Assembly: GCA_963849485.1 (NCBI GenBank)
Contig: CAWKIF010000133.1
Span: 1 to 64,000, forward strand
DNA from: CAVTWJ01 sp963849485
Lineage (GTDB): Bacteria; Oederibacteriota; Muellerivitia; Muellerivitales; Muellerivitaceae
DNA: 64,000 nucleotides
Reading direction: 5' to 3'
The position numbers and the translations under genes were made by a program. Positions 20,101 through 28,727 of the stretch are shown piece after piece; the first letter of the stretch is position 1, and each line of letters starts with the position of its first letter. The notes beneath the pieces were generated by a model, which was not told the DNA's origin, made no database searches, and was given only the letters and a program-made list of their open reading frames with translations.

Positions 20101-22419
20101 ATTACGACGACTTATACCAATACGATTACTTTGACTCCGACGATTACGACGACCTACACCAACACCATCACCTTGACTCCGACGATCACCACCACCTTTA
20201 CGAACACCATTACGCTGACCCCGACGATTACGACGACCTACACCAACACCATCACTTTGACCCCGACAATCACCACTACCTTTACGAACACCATTACTCT
20301 GACTCCGACCATAACGACGACCTTCACTAACACCATCACCTTGACGCCGACGATCACCACTACCTTTACGAATACCATTACGCTGACTCCGACGATTACG
20401 ACGACCTACACCAACACCATTACCTTGACCCCAACGATCACCACTACCTTTACGAACACCATTACGCTGACGCCGACGATTACGACTACCTACACCAACA
20501 CCATTACCTTGACCCCGACGATCACCACCACCTTTACGAACACCATTACGCTGACTCAGACCATAACGACGACTGACACCAATACGATTACTTTGACTCC
20601 GACGATTACGACGACTTACACCAATACGATCACCTTGACCCCGACGATCACCACCACCTTCACGAACACCATTACGCTGACTCCGACGATTACGGACACC
20701 TCTACCAACTCGATTACCCTAACCCCGACGATTACACTGACACCCACCATCACCGATACTTATACCAATACCATTACCCTGACGCCGTCGATCACCCTTA
20801 CTCCGGCCATTACGGACACCTCTACCAACACGATTACCCTAACCCCGACGATTACACTGACACCCAGCATCACCGATACTTACACCAATACCATCACTCT
20901 GACGCCGTCGATCACCCTTACTCCGACCATTACGGACACTTCTACCAACACGATTACCCTAACCCCGACGATTACGCTGACACCCACCATCACCGATACT
21001 CACACCAATACTATAACCTTGACGCCGTCGATCACCCTTACTCCGACCATTACGGACACCTCTACCAACACGATTACCCTAACCCCGACGATTACACTGA
21101 CACCCACCATCACGGATACTTACACCAATACCATTACTCTGACGCCGTCGATCACCCTTACTCCGACCATTACGGACACCTCTACCAACACTATTACGCT
21201 GACTCCGACGATTACGCTGACGCCCACCATCACGGATACCTACACCACCACGATTACATTCACGCCGACGATTACGGACACTTCTACCAACACGATTACT
21301 CTAACTCCAACAATCACGCTGACCTCGACTGTTACGGATACTACTACCAGCGCGATTACCTTAACCCCGACGATTACGCTGACACCCACGATCACCGATA
21401 CCTATACCAACACCATCACCTCGACCCCAACATATACCTCCACCTTCACCTTAACGCCTTCCAACACCAATACGCTCAGCCCGACGTTCACGGCGACTCA
21501 TACCCTGACATTGACGCCGACCTTAAGTGAGACCGAGACGAGGACTTCTACCACGACGAATACCATCACCACGACCCTTACCTTGACGCAAACCCCGACG
21601 GTAACAAATACAATTACTGCTTCATCCCCTCCCACAACGACCCCCAGCAACACCAGCACTGTTACAATGACCTTGACCCTTACGCCCACGGTGACTGCAT
21701 CCCTGACCGCCAGCAATTCCTCCTCTCCAACCCCCTTGGCAACCTTTACCTACACCCTCACCCCGGTCTCTACGCCTTCAATGACCCCGAGCCTCCATTG
21801 GTCTTCCACCCCCTCCGGCGGCCTGGTGGTCGTCAAAATATTTGATGAGCGGGGTGAATTGGTTGCTACGGTCAACGGATCGGGCGCCTTTGCAAGCACC
21901 TCGAGTTTTGCCATGGCTTTGTCTTCTTTTACGCCTAACTCGAACGGTTCCGGGGGATCCATTTCAATCCTTTTGAATGGCCAGGAAGTCGCGGTCTGGA
22001 CCGCCTTAGACAGCAATGGGAACATGGTTCCGAACGGTTTCTATCACTTCAGCATTATTGAAACAGGTAGCAACGGCTCGGTCATCCAATTGGGCCGGGA
22101 TGCCTACATTGAAACCAATCACGGCGGGTCGGTACAACTGCTGGTCATGCCGAATATCGGGCGGATCGGACAAACCATCCAAATCGTGGCTACCTTCGCG
22201 GGGTTGCCAGCCGATCAACAAAGCGCCATCAAAATTTACACTATCGCCGATGAACGGATTTTAACTCTTGTCATCCATTCAGGCTCCGCGTCCTGGAATT
22301 TGACGAACAACAACGGGCAACCCGTCGCGGCTGGTCTTTATTTGGTTGTCTTAGACGGGGTAGACCCGGCGAGCGGGCAAAGCCTGAGAAAAACCGAGAA
22401 GCTATTGATACTCCGTTGA
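17140..22419 (+). CDS. Giant secreted Thr/Pro-repeat protein with NHL propeller and FlgD-like end
   Basis: 1759 residues from ATG 17140 (AGGGGA upstream; an upstream GTG at 17071 would bury the signal peptide). After a signal peptide ending SQAQ come a beta-sandwich (about 45-250), a short TP linker and an NHL-type propeller (about 383-652, with units such as GIALDSSNDIYVSD). About 900 residues of TITLTPTIT repeats follow. The last 200 residues contain two FlgD-like Ig domains (VPNGFYHFSI; PVAAGLYLVVLDG). It is probably exported and anchored or sorted by the end domain, the TP rod holding the propeller away from the cell. Function unknown. Repeat tracts make assembly length uncertain. Confidence 0.75.
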   Translation: MCFEAARIKFINSKWGKNFRTLGSSLFALLFVVFLPRTSQAQCPIQYVTASEDTVTARTATFPATVSGTQTLLLLQVSIQNGAATIVTATYAGTKMSKFRSFHDTTRGISLETWYMVNPAQGANNVSVSINGTTNRNIHMGAICYQQVSQTSPFGASSTITSQASSTAHSIPITTTTANSWIATTCMESNGTTPRTITPGASQNQRWTEYLNRSTEGDDRTSTMVGTYTMTYTFSTAQYADMMAVEILPSGCSPTPTVTNTITLTPTITLTPTITITPTVTLSPTITPCSTFTATNTYSLTSTNTLTPTITLTPTFTTTGTQPPTYTNTITNTVSLTPTITNTSTLTPTITNTFTLTPTVTLTPTVTLTSTITSTVTLTPILPWTCNNTWQTTANNDFGIALDSTNGYVYVADDDNNSIDVFNASTGVSVNSWSGSGKYTLSSPFGVAVDGKGHVYVTDASTLEVYEYDAYGSGGSIGQGINAWGGATTFTQPWGIAVNSAGTTVYVSDYTAGDVGIFKSNGTAISTFGTGGAVTFTNPAGIALDSSNDIYVSDDTQQMVYRLDPTGTVLQTQWDASNGLQGCEFLAVGGPDVFLTDGAGNVGIYNTSGGVSAIVSLPNSTDSEGVATDGAGNWYVADNTNDLLIKYGLSNCASTPLATSTPTNTITSTPTPTYTPTSTNTITLTPTITKTFTNTITLTPTITNTNTNTITLTPTITYTYTNTITLTPTITNSFTNTITLTPTITLTPTITTTYTNTITLTPTITTTFTSTITLTPTITTTYTNTITLTPTITTTYTNTITLTPTITTTFTNTITLTPTITTTYTNTITLTPTITTTFTNTITLTPTITTTYTNTITLTPTITTTFTNTITLTPTITTTYTNTITLTPTITTTYTNTITLTPTITTTFTNTITLTPTITTTFTNTITLTPTITTTFTSTITLTPTITTTYTNTITLTPTITTTYTNTITLTPTITTTFTNTITLTPTITTTYTNTITLTPTITTTYTNTITLTPTITTTFTNTITLTPTITTTYTNTITLTPTITTTFTNTITLTPTITTTFTNTITLTPTITTTFTNTITLTPTITTTYTNTITLTPTITTTFTNTITLTPTITTTYTNTITLTPTITTTFTNTITLTQTITTTDTNTITLTPTITTTYTNTITLTPTITTTFTNTITLTPTITDTSTNSITLTPTITLTPTITDTYTNTITLTPSITLTPAITDTSTNTITLTPTITLTPSITDTYTNTITLTPSITLTPTITDTSTNTITLTPTITLTPTITDTHTNTITLTPSITLTPTITDTSTNTITLTPTITLTPTITDTYTNTITLTPSITLTPTITDTSTNTITLTPTITLTPTITDTYTTTITFTPTITDTSTNTITLTPTITLTSTVTDTTTSAITLTPTITLTPTITDTYTNTITSTPTYTSTFTLTPSNTNTLSPTFTATHTLTLTPTLSETETRTSTTTNTITTTLTLTQTPTVTNTITASSPPTTTPSNTSTVTMTLTLTPTVTASLTASNSSSPTPLATFTYTLTPVSTPSMTPSLHWSSTPSGGLVVVKIFDERGELVATVNGSGAFASTSSFAMALSSFTPNSNGSGGSISILLNGQEVAVWTALDSNGNMVPNGFYHFSIIETGSNGSVIQLGRDAYIETNHGGSVQLLVMPNIGRIGQTIQIVATFAGLPADQQSAIKIYTIADERILTLVIHSGSASWNLTNNNGQPVAAGLYLVVLDGVDPASGQSLRKTEKLLILR
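19381..20698 (+). repeat. Tandem 42-bp coding repeat (14-residue TP unit)
   Basis: About 30 units, each encoding a variant of TYTNTITLTPTITT with Tyr/Phe alternating at the second position. Units differ mainly at silent third positions (ACC/ACG/ACT, ATT/ATC). Confidence 0.85.
20699..21240 (+). repeat. Tandem 120-bp coding repeat (40-residue TP unit)
   Basis: Four to five near-identical units spaced exactly 120 bp apart (TCTACCAACWCGATTACC at 20701, 20821, 20941, 21061, 21181). Each joins a DTSTN and a D(T/S)YTN half. This is a higher-order repeat derived from the shorter unit. Confidence 0.85.
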
Positions 22420-22494
22420 TCGGTTGGTTTTTTATTCGCTGGTTAACTAGTTAGATTCGCCAAAACGCCTGTCACTCGATAAAATGAAGGAACC

Positions 22495-23298
22495 ATGCAC
22501 CTGAAAGCCATTATCCAAAGCGCGCAAAACTCCATGGTCAAGCACGCTTATTCGCTGAAAGTCCCCAAAAAAGCAAAAGAATCGGAAGATTTCCTTTGTG
22601 AGGGTTTCCACTTGGCCGAGGAAGCCCAAAAGAGCGGCATCCATATGAGGTTTATTTTTGGGACGAAAGAGGCTTGGAACAGCCCCGAGGGTCAGCGCAT
22701 TGAACAAGCCGCCCATCGGGATAAGACCAAGATGTTCGAGGCGCCCTCGAAAATTATCGCTTACATGTCCGATACCGTGACGCCCCAGGGAATCGTGGCG
22801 GTCGCGCAAAAAAAAGAACCGCTTTGGCCGGCGGAGGGGGCCCGGCTCATCCTGGGTCTTTGCCAAATCCAAGACGCTGGAAACTTGGGAACGATCCTGC
22901 GCTCGGCCGAGGCCTTCGGCGCCCAGGGCCTGTTTCTCACCGAGGGCACCTGCGATCCCTACAACCCCAAGGTGGTGCGCGCCTCCATGGGATCCTTGTT
23001 CCGCATGCCCCTGACGCAGGGCCTGCCTTGGCAAGAGTACGGCCGGTGGGCTGATGAGAAAAAAATTCCTATGGTTGGTTTGGCGGGGAAGGGGGAGAAG
23101 TCCCTCCTGGAACTCGACCGGACCCAACCCGTCCTGCTTTGGGTCGGGTCGGAAGGGGAGGGCTTGCCGGCGGATTTGCTCTCAGCCTGCGCCTATCGTG
23201 TCAAGATCCCCATGGCCGGCCCGACCGAGTCTTTGAACGCCGCGGTGGCAGCTAGTGTGGCCCTATTTCATTATTCCAACAAGGGGTCCGCGCTTTGA
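22495..23298 (+). CDS. TrmH/SpoU-family RNA 2'-O-ribose methyltransferase
   Basis: 267 residues. SPOUT motifs are complete: motif 1 QDAGNLGTILRSAEAFG, motif 2 LWVGSEGEGLP, motif 3 IPMAGPTESLNAAVAASVAL. The N-terminal 100 residues form the substrate-binding domain usual in rRNA enzymes of this group. It transfers methyl from AdoMet to a ribose in rRNA or tRNA; the exact target cannot be read from sequence. A TrmH-family gene between rplT and pheS is common in bacteria, supporting an original cluster. The next small ORF begins at its stop. Confidence 0.92.
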   Translation: MHLKAIIQSAQNSMVKHAYSLKVPKKAKESEDFLCEGFHLAEEAQKSGIHMRFIFGTKEAWNSPEGQRIEQAAHRDKTKMFEAPSKIIAYMSDTVTPQGIVAVAQKKEPLWPAEGARLILGLCQIQDAGNLGTILRSAEAFGAQGLFLTEGTCDPYNPKVVRASMGSLFRMPLTQGLPWQEYGRWADEKKIPMVGLAGKGEKSLLELDRTQPVLLWVGSEGEGLPADLLSACAYRVKIPMAGPTESLNAAVAASVALFHYSNKGSAL

Positions 23299-23333
23299 CA
23301 GCTCTGGGATCGGGTGATACACTTCAAAAAGAA

Positions 23334-23510
23334 ATGAATACGACCCTTTTTACCGACAACTTGAATAAAGAAAAAGACACCTTGACATTGGATACGTCTT
23401 TAAATGAGGTCTGGTCCCGATTTGAACGCACCGGCTCCATTGGCGCCTTTTTGGCCTACCGCCATACGATCCAAGCCGAAGATACTCTTCTCGATCCGCT
23501 CCAGGACTGA
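23334..23510 (+). CDS. Small hypothetical protein
   Basis: 58 residues from ATG 23334; a TTG at 23295 overlapping the methyltransferase stop is possible. Acidic, with WSRFERTGSIGAFLAYRH in the middle. No family recognised. It lies between the trmH-like gene and pheS in the same direction. Confidence 0.4.
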   Translation: MNTTLFTDNLNKEKDTLTLDTSLNEVWSRFERTGSIGAFLAYRHTIQAEDTLLDPLQD

Positions 23511-23638
23511 AACGACCGCCGGTGTTCTGTCCCCGCCCGAATGCTCCCGCACAACGATTAAAAAGAATGTTTTTTCATTATTTGTTTTGAGGGGCCTTCA
23601 CTTTTCTTGGTGAAAATCATCCTCTCTCCCCCAATAAT

Positions 23639-24703
23639 ATGCGTCTCAAATTAACTATTCCCGTTCGACAGGGGTTCGAGTTGGACAAACTTCAATCTTC
23701 CCTCAATCACATCCAGGCCCAGGCCCAGGAAGCCGTTTCCCGGGCTCAAAGCTTGAAAGAACTGGAGGAACTCCGCGTCCGTTTCTTGGGTAAGAGCGGG
23801 GAAGTGACGGAATTACTCAAGTCCTTGGGCAAGGCTTCCCCTGAGGAAAAACCCGCTTTGGGCAAGGCCATTAATGAGGTCAAGAACCAGGTGGCCGCCC
23901 TCCTGGAGAATAAAAAGGAAGTCTTGGAACAATCGAGCGCCGACCAGGCCCCCCCGGGATTCGACCCCACCCTTCCCGGCCGGGTTTTGCCCCTCGGAAA
24001 GCTGAACCCCCTGACCAGGGTTTTGAAGGACATCACCACGATCTTCAAGGAAATGGGTTTTGACCTGGCGGAAGGGCCGGACGTTGAAACCGACTATTAC
24101 AACTTCCTCGCCCTGAATTTCCCCCCCGACCATCCCGCCCGGGACGCCCAGGACACCTTCTATCTGACGGAAGACCTCCTGATGCGCACCCACACCTCGC
24201 CCATCCAGATCCGGGTCATGCAGAACCACCCCCCTCCGTTCAAGTTTATCGCCCCGGGGAGGGTCTACAGAAACGAGGCGATCGACGCGACCCATCACCA
24301 TATCTTCCACCAGGTGGAAGGGTTCCTGGTGGACGAGGGCATCAACTTTGGCCACTTGAAGGGCACGCTCGACACCTTCATCAAGAAGTTTTTTGGGAAC
24401 AAGGTGCAAACCCGTTTCCGCCCCAGCTTTTTCCCCTTCACCGAGCCCAGCGCGGAAATGGACATTTCCTGCATTTTTTGCTCGGGCAAGGGCTGCCGCA
24501 TTTGCAAGCAAACCGGCTGGGTAGAACTGTTGGGATGCGGCATGATCGACCCTGCCGTGTTGACCAACTGCCGCGTGGACCCGGAACGTTGGACAGGTTT
24601 CGCCTTCGGCATGGGGGTGGAACGGATCGCCCTCTTCCAATATGATATTGACGATATAAGGCTTTTTTACCAGAACGACCTGCGATTTTTACGACAATTC
24701 TGA
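23639..24703 (+). CDS. pheS: Phenylalanyl-tRNA synthetase alpha subunit
   Basis: 354 residues. An N-terminal coiled coil (ELEELRVRFLGKSGEVT) is followed by the class II core with YRNEAIDATHHHIFHQVEG. A cysteine-rich insert, CIFCSGKGCRICKQTGW, is as found in Thermus-type PheS. The motif 3 region is FGMGVERIAL. ATG 23639 has no ribosome site; TTG 23681 has AGGGG 7 bp upstream and gives a more typical N-terminus, so the start is uncertain. PheS works only as an alpha2beta2 complex with PheT, but pheT does not follow here and must lie elsewhere. Confidence 0.96.
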   Translation: MRLKLTIPVRQGFELDKLQSSLNHIQAQAQEAVSRAQSLKELEELRVRFLGKSGEVTELLKSLGKASPEEKPALGKAINEVKNQVAALLENKKEVLEQSSADQAPPGFDPTLPGRVLPLGKLNPLTRVLKDITTIFKEMGFDLAEGPDVETDYYNFLALNFPPDHPARDAQDTFYLTEDLLMRTHTSPIQIRVMQNHPPPFKFIAPGRVYRNEAIDATHHHIFHQVEGFLVDEGINFGHLKGTLDTFIKKFFGNKVQTRFRPSFFPFTEPSAEMDISCIFCSGKGCRICKQTGWVELLGCGMIDPAVLTNCRVDPERWTGFAFGMGVERIALFQYDIDDIRLFYQNDLRFLRQF

Positions 24704-24719
24704 TTATTGGGAGGATGCT

Positions 24720-25235
24720 TTGCCTGAGAACGCGCCTGTTTCCGCTACCCCAGCCCCCGCGAGCGGCCCTAAACCCGCCGAATCGGCGGCCCCGGCCCCG
24801 AAAAAGACCAGCGGATGGGTGACTGCCGTTGCCATCGTGGCAACCCTTCTGGCGGCCTATGGGCTGGCGAACCTGGAAATCCTCCGCCGGGCCCATGAGG
24901 CTTTTGGCCGGGGCGAGGCCCATTTCGCGGACAAGAAATACAAGGAAGCCATGTGGGATTACCAGGAAGTACAGGAATTCTATTATCTGCCCCATTCCCA
25001 GTGGGTGGATAAGGCCGCGGAAAAGGAATGGATCTGCCGGGCTTTCCTGGGGGATTTCGTCCCGCCCGAGGGCCCCTTGGACGCGGATGTGCGCCAAACC
25101 CGTCCCGACTACGCTAAATATAAGGATGAGATCGCCCAGATCACGCCGGTAGGGGACTCTTCCTACAACCCCGCCCCCATGACCACGGATGAGAAAGCCT
25201 ATTGGGAAAAGGCAGCCAAGAAGAAAAAGAAGTAG
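24720..25235 (+). CDS. Membrane-anchored hypothetical protein
   Basis: 171 residues. TTG start at 24720, 7 bp after GGGAGG. A Pro/Ala-rich cytoplasmic tail (1-30) precedes one transmembrane helix (WVTAVAIVATLLAAYGLANL). A soluble part follows with a TPR-like helix (AFGRGEAHFADKKYKEAMWDY), ending in poly-Lys. It sits 16 bp after pheS, in the place of pheT. No family recognised. Confidence 0.65.
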   Translation: MPENAPVSATPAPASGPKPAESAAPAPKKTSGWVTAVAIVATLLAAYGLANLEILRRAHEAFGRGEAHFADKKYKEAMWDYQEVQEFYYLPHSQWVDKAAEKEWICRAFLGDFVPPEGPLDADVRQTRPDYAKYKDEIAQITPVGDSSYNPAPMTTDEKAYWEKAAKKKKK

Positions 25236-25294
25236 GTTAAATAATCGTTATAGAGGTTTTGACTTAAACGTATTTGACAATATCTATTGGTTCT

Positions 25295-26503
25295 TTATAA
25301 CTTTGCGGTTGTTCCATGCCCCGGCCATTGGTAGCCGACTCGATTCAAATCCACGATAAAGGCGGGCGCGAAATTGCCCCGCACCAGCCCTTCCCCCTCG
25401 GAGTATGTAAACAAATCCTGAAGCATGACCACGTCCCCTTCCATCCCCTGCAAGGCGGTGATGTGGGTGACCGACCTTTTTCCGCCGGGGAGACGGCTTT
25501 GCTGGACCACTAGGTGAACCGCCCGGGCGATCTGCTCGCGAATCGCCTTCAAGGGCAGGTCCAGCCCGGCAAAAAGGCACATGGTCTCCAACCTGGAAAG
25601 AATATCCCTGGGGCTGTTTGCGTGACCGGTGGTGAGGGACCCATCGTGTCCTGTATTCATCGCCTGCAGCATGTCCAGGGCTTCGGCCCCGCGCACTTCC
25701 CCCACCACGATGCGATCCGGCCTCATGCGAAGGGCGTTAATCACCAGGTCCCGGATACTGACCTGGCCCTTGCCTTCCAGGTTGGCGGGGCGGGCCTCCA
25801 AGCGAACCGCGTGGTCCTGGGAAAGTTTCAATTCCGCCGAATCCTCGATGGTTACGATCCGCTCGTTTTCTGGTATGAAATTGGAAAGCACGTTCAAGAG
25901 GGTGGTCTTGCCCGATCCCGTCCCTCCCGAAACAACTATGTTTTTCCTCGCCTTGACACAGGCGCCCAGGAAATCTGCGGCCTCGCGGGTCAGGGAACCG
26001 AAGCGGATCAGGTCTTCCGCCACCAGCTTTTTTTTCGAAAACTTGCGAATAGTCAAAACCGGGCCGTTCAGGCTTAGGGGGGGGATCACCGCGTTTACCC
26101 TTGAGCCGTCGGAGAGACGGCCATCCACATAGGGCTGGCTTTCGTCGATGCGGCGCCCGATAGGTGCCAGTATCCTTTCGATCACCGTCCGTAACTGTAG
26201 GTCATCCAGAAAATGGGTGGATGTAAGCTCCAACTGGCCTTTTTTCTCCACATAAACCCGAGATGGGCCATTGACCATGATTTCAGTGATTCCCTCGTTT
26301 TGGAGGAGGGGTTGGAGCGGGCCTAATCCGAAGGCCAAATCCAGCACGTCTTCCACGATTTTTTGCCGGGTTTCGCGCGAACGATGACTGGTTTCGGACA
26401 ATAATTGGTTCAAGATTTCCTTCGCCCTGGGTTCCAAACGAGCCCGCAAGTCTTCACCGCTTTTTCCATCCTCCATGAGGCCTTGGCGCCGAAGCTGGTC
26501 CAA
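25295..26503 (-). CDS. cpaF: Tad/Flp pilus secretion ATPase CpaF (TadA)
   Basis: At least 402 residues. Walker A GGTGSGKTT, the Asp box TIEDSAELKL, and GEVRGAEALDMLQAMNTGHDG with the His box are those of CpaF/TadA hexameric ATPases, which power Flp pilus assembly at the inner membrane. The TTG start at 26503 cuts the family's N-terminal helices. The same frame stays open upstream to about 26635 and encodes EEIHRFHTSLLDQ, but offers no ATG/GTG/TTG there. Either a rare start is used or a base is missing. It is the last gene of the minus-strand Tad group. Confidence 0.92.
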   Translation of the reverse strand: MDQLRRQGLMEDGKSGEDLRARLEPRAKEILNQLLSETSHRSRETRQKIVEDVLDLAFGLGPLQPLLQNEGITEIMVNGPSRVYVEKKGQLELTSTHFLDDLQLRTVIERILAPIGRRIDESQPYVDGRLSDGSRVNAVIPPLSLNGPVLTIRKFSKKKLVAEDLIRFGSLTREAADFLGACVKARKNIVVSGGTGSGKTTLLNVLSNFIPENERIVTIEDSAELKLSQDHAVRLEARPANLEGKGQVSIRDLVINALRMRPDRIVVGEVRGAEALDMLQAMNTGHDGSLTTGHANSPRDILSRLETMCLFAGLDLPLKAIREQIARAVHLVVQQSRLPGGKRSVTHITALQGMEGDVVMLQDLFTYSEGEGLVRGNFAPAFIVDLNRVGYQWPGHGTTAKL

Positions 26504-26628
26504 GAGGCTGGTGTGAAATCGATGGATTTCCTCCAGCTCAACGGGGTCTTCCTTCGCCTCTGATTTTCCCCGGGAAAGGGATGAATCAGCGTCATCTCGG
26601 GCTTGGAGTATCGGGGCAAGTCTCTCAG

Positions 26629-27339
26629 TCAGGACGATGAGCGATTTTTCCGCCAGGGGAGGGACGCTCCCCTTTCCCAGAGGTTCAAACTGAGGGTTTC
26701 TCCCAGGTAAGGGGCGGTTCCCAGTGGGGAAAAGCCCTCCGCCATGGATAAAGAGGATAGAGGTACGGGCGCGCCCGGATGGGTCTGGTTTAAGAGCAAA
26801 TGGAAGGAAGAAAGTTTCAGGTGCTGGGCTAAAATTCTTTTACTCCAGTTTTTAAGTGCGGCCAATGAGGATGGATCGTTGGAACACACTAATACGAAAG
26901 AATTAAAGGATTCTGATAGACCCATTGCGAGGTCGGGCGAAAGAGGGGATAGGTCCACCCAAAGGCTATCGAAATAACCTCGGATCGCCTCAAGGGCTAG
27001 AAGGGCCTTGGGCAGATCGAATCCCGGGGAATCGTCCAGGCGAAGGGGAATATAGGTTACTCCTTCGACCGTTCGGGGAAAGGCGCTCTCCAGGATTTTG
27101 GGGGTTAACTGCGCGAAATAGGGCTCCAACTGAAGTAGATGCCGGGAGGGGGATGGGATACCCAGGATGGGGGGGAGGGAGGAATAATAGGAAGGCTGGG
27201 TGTCGACAATACCAAAAGATAATCCGGATGATTTAGCGATGCACCGGGCCAGGAGCGAGCAAAGGGTGCTTGTTCCGCTTCCGCCCTTGACGCCGATCAA
27301 GCCGATGAGTTGAGCGCTAGGCCTTATTGAAGATCCCAT
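26629..27339 (-). CDS. CpaE/TadZ-like P-loop protein
   Basis: 236 residues from ATG 27339 (GGGAAG 7 bp upstream). The deviant Walker A is GVKGGSGTSTL, followed by MinD/ParA-like elements (GIVDTQPSY; LWVDLSPLSPD). CpaE/TadZ proteins place the Tad machine at the pole. The receiver-like N-terminal domain of classic CpaE is missing. Start overlaps the upstream gene's end, and it precedes cpaF, as in other Tad loci. Confidence 0.75.
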   Translation of the reverse strand: MGSSIRPSAQLIGLIGVKGGSGTSTLCSLLARCIAKSSGLSFGIVDTQPSYYSSLPPILGIPSPSRHLLQLEPYFAQLTPKILESAFPRTVEGVTYIPLRLDDSPGFDLPKALLALEAIRGYFDSLWVDLSPLSPDLAMGLSESFNSFVLVCSNDPSSLAALKNWSKRILAQHLKLSSFHLLLNQTHPGAPVPLSSLSMAEGFSPLGTAPYLGETLSLNLWERGASLPWRKNRSSS

Positions 27340-27740
27340 TGATAGACTTCCCAATATCCATCGCCATTTTCATTTTCATGATAATTCGCCACCCGGACAA
27401 CGCCCTTGTCATCCTGAAAAACAAAGCAATAGATGATTTCCTTCAATTTGGTCGAGGCGTCGACCGCGTTTTCCGTATGGTATTGGACCAGTTTCCCCCA
27501 AGCGGGATCGGGCATGGGTTTGTGAAGAACGAGGGCCTTGTCGTAGGTCTGGCCTTTCACTTGGCGTTGGGAATTATCCGTGGTTTGAGAATCGGGGGTG
27601 GGTTGTACGGTGATTGGTGGGGTTGGGGTCTTGTTTTCATCATCCGCCGCAATAACAGGGGAAGGGGACATTAAACAGGAACAGCCGAACATCAAAAAGA
27701 GGATGAGGAAGGGGGTGGGCCAGGAACTGCGCGGGGGCAT
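27324..27740 (-). CDS. Exported hypothetical protein in the Tad locus
   Basis: 138 residues with an N-terminal hydrophobic segment containing MFGCSC, possibly a lipobox, and a TP/Gln-rich stretch (residues 35-60). A compact domain ends YWEVYQWDLQ. No family recognised. Translationally coupled to the CpaE-like gene and 3 bp after the TPR gene. Confidence 0.6.
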   Translation of the reverse strand: MPPRSSWPTPFLILFLMFGCSCLMSPSPVIAADDENKTPTPPITVQPTPDSQTTDNSQRQVKGQTYDKALVLHKPMPDPAWGKLVQYHTENAVDASTKLKEIIYCFVFQDDKGVVRVANYHENENGDGYWEVYQWDLQ

Positions 27741-27743
27741 GGC

Positions 27744-28727
27744 TTAAAGGGTCAAATCGGACGGGTTGGATTCAATGACACTGGTGAAACTGTCCGTATA
27801 GGGTTCGTATCCGCTCGACTGAAACAATTTCCTGAGGGTCAGGGTGTAGTAGGGGTCGATATCGTTTGCTACGGTCGTCACCCCGTTGCTGACGGTAGCG
27901 GGCGGGGGGGCATCATCGGGATCGGAAAGGTTCCTGGTCAAAGCCACGAAACGGGGCCTCAGGTTGCGGATATCGTCATGCATATCGAGGTAGAGGTAGA
28001 GTTTTTCCGTTTTCCAGTTGTAGAACATGCGTTCGCAAATAAACTTGGAAAAATTCTTTTTTTCCGTCGTGGTGAAAAAAGACAAAAAGTCCGTGGGATG
28101 GGACCAGCGGTCGGGCGGGGCCTTTTCATCCACCCATTTGATGGTCAGGGGCACATTCAGCATGGCTTCCAGGGCCTTTTTGCAAGCGGCGGTCTGGGGG
28201 GCCTGGGAATAGACCCGGTTGAGCACCCTTAAAAGGCCGAAACCTAAACGAAAATTGATGCGTTTGATCTTGAAACCGGGCGGGATGCTCTCTTTCCAAA
28301 CAATTTCCCCTTTTTCATCCTTGCTCTCGGGGTAGCGGTAATAGTCCCATTTGGATTGGATATGGGCAACTTGGTTGATCAAGAAAAAGCAAAACTTGAA
28401 CACAAACCCCCCCTTCACGGGGCTGGACAGAGGGTACTTTTGAACCAGAATATCGAGTGATTTCACGCAGGCGTCATAATCCTCGGTATGAAAAGCGCAT
28501 TGGGCGTAATAATAGTAGGCGTTGGCGTCCAAGGCCGGGGTCGTGCTGACCATGGCGATTTTCTTGAAGATTACCTTGGCGTCGTCGAAACGGTGGGCGG
28601 TATAAAGCTTCATGGCGTAATCGTAGGCGGTCTTCAGCTGGGTTTCCGAAGGCTGGGCGGCGGCATGGAAGGCTAAAAAGCTTTGTGCTAAGGTGAGAAC
28701 CATGAAAAAACCAAGGGCTTTTCGCAT
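27744..28727 (-). CDS. Exported TPR-containing protein in the Tad locus
   Basis: 327 residues. Signal peptide ending AAAQ, then TPR-like helices (YAMKLYTAHRFDDAKVIFKKI; YYYAQCAFHTEDYDACVKSL). A longer region of unknown fold rich in Tyr/Phe follows. Tad loci usually encode a TPR lipoprotein, TadD, for pilus assembly. This could fill that role, but no lipobox is seen and the match is only general. Its start codon touches the start of the divergent DUF192 gene. Confidence 0.6.
   Translation of the reverse strand: MRKALGFFMVLTLAQSFLAFHAAAQPSETQLKTAYDYAMKLYTAHRFDDAKVIFKKIAMVSTTPALDANAYYYYAQCAFHTEDYDACVKSLDILVQKYPLSSPVKGGFVFKFCFFLINQVAHIQSKWDYYRYPESKDEKGEIVWKESIPPGFKIKRINFRLGFGLLRVLNRVYSQAPQTAACKKALEAMLNVPLTIKWVDEKAPPDRWSHPTDFLSFFTTTEKKNFSKFICERMFYNWKTEKLYLYLDMHDDIRNLRPRFVALTRNLSDPDDAPPPATVSNGVTTVANDIDPYYTLTLRKLFQSSGYEPYTDSFTSVIESNPSDLTL

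Noticed and set aside
19381..21240. CRISPR array
   Set aside because: The 42-bp and 120-bp periods are in-frame codon repeats with no unique spacers.
25274..25301. TTGACA-N16-TATAAC promoter on the plus strand
   Set aside because: It points into the 3' end of cpaF with no gene ahead; an antisense RNA is possible but unsupported.
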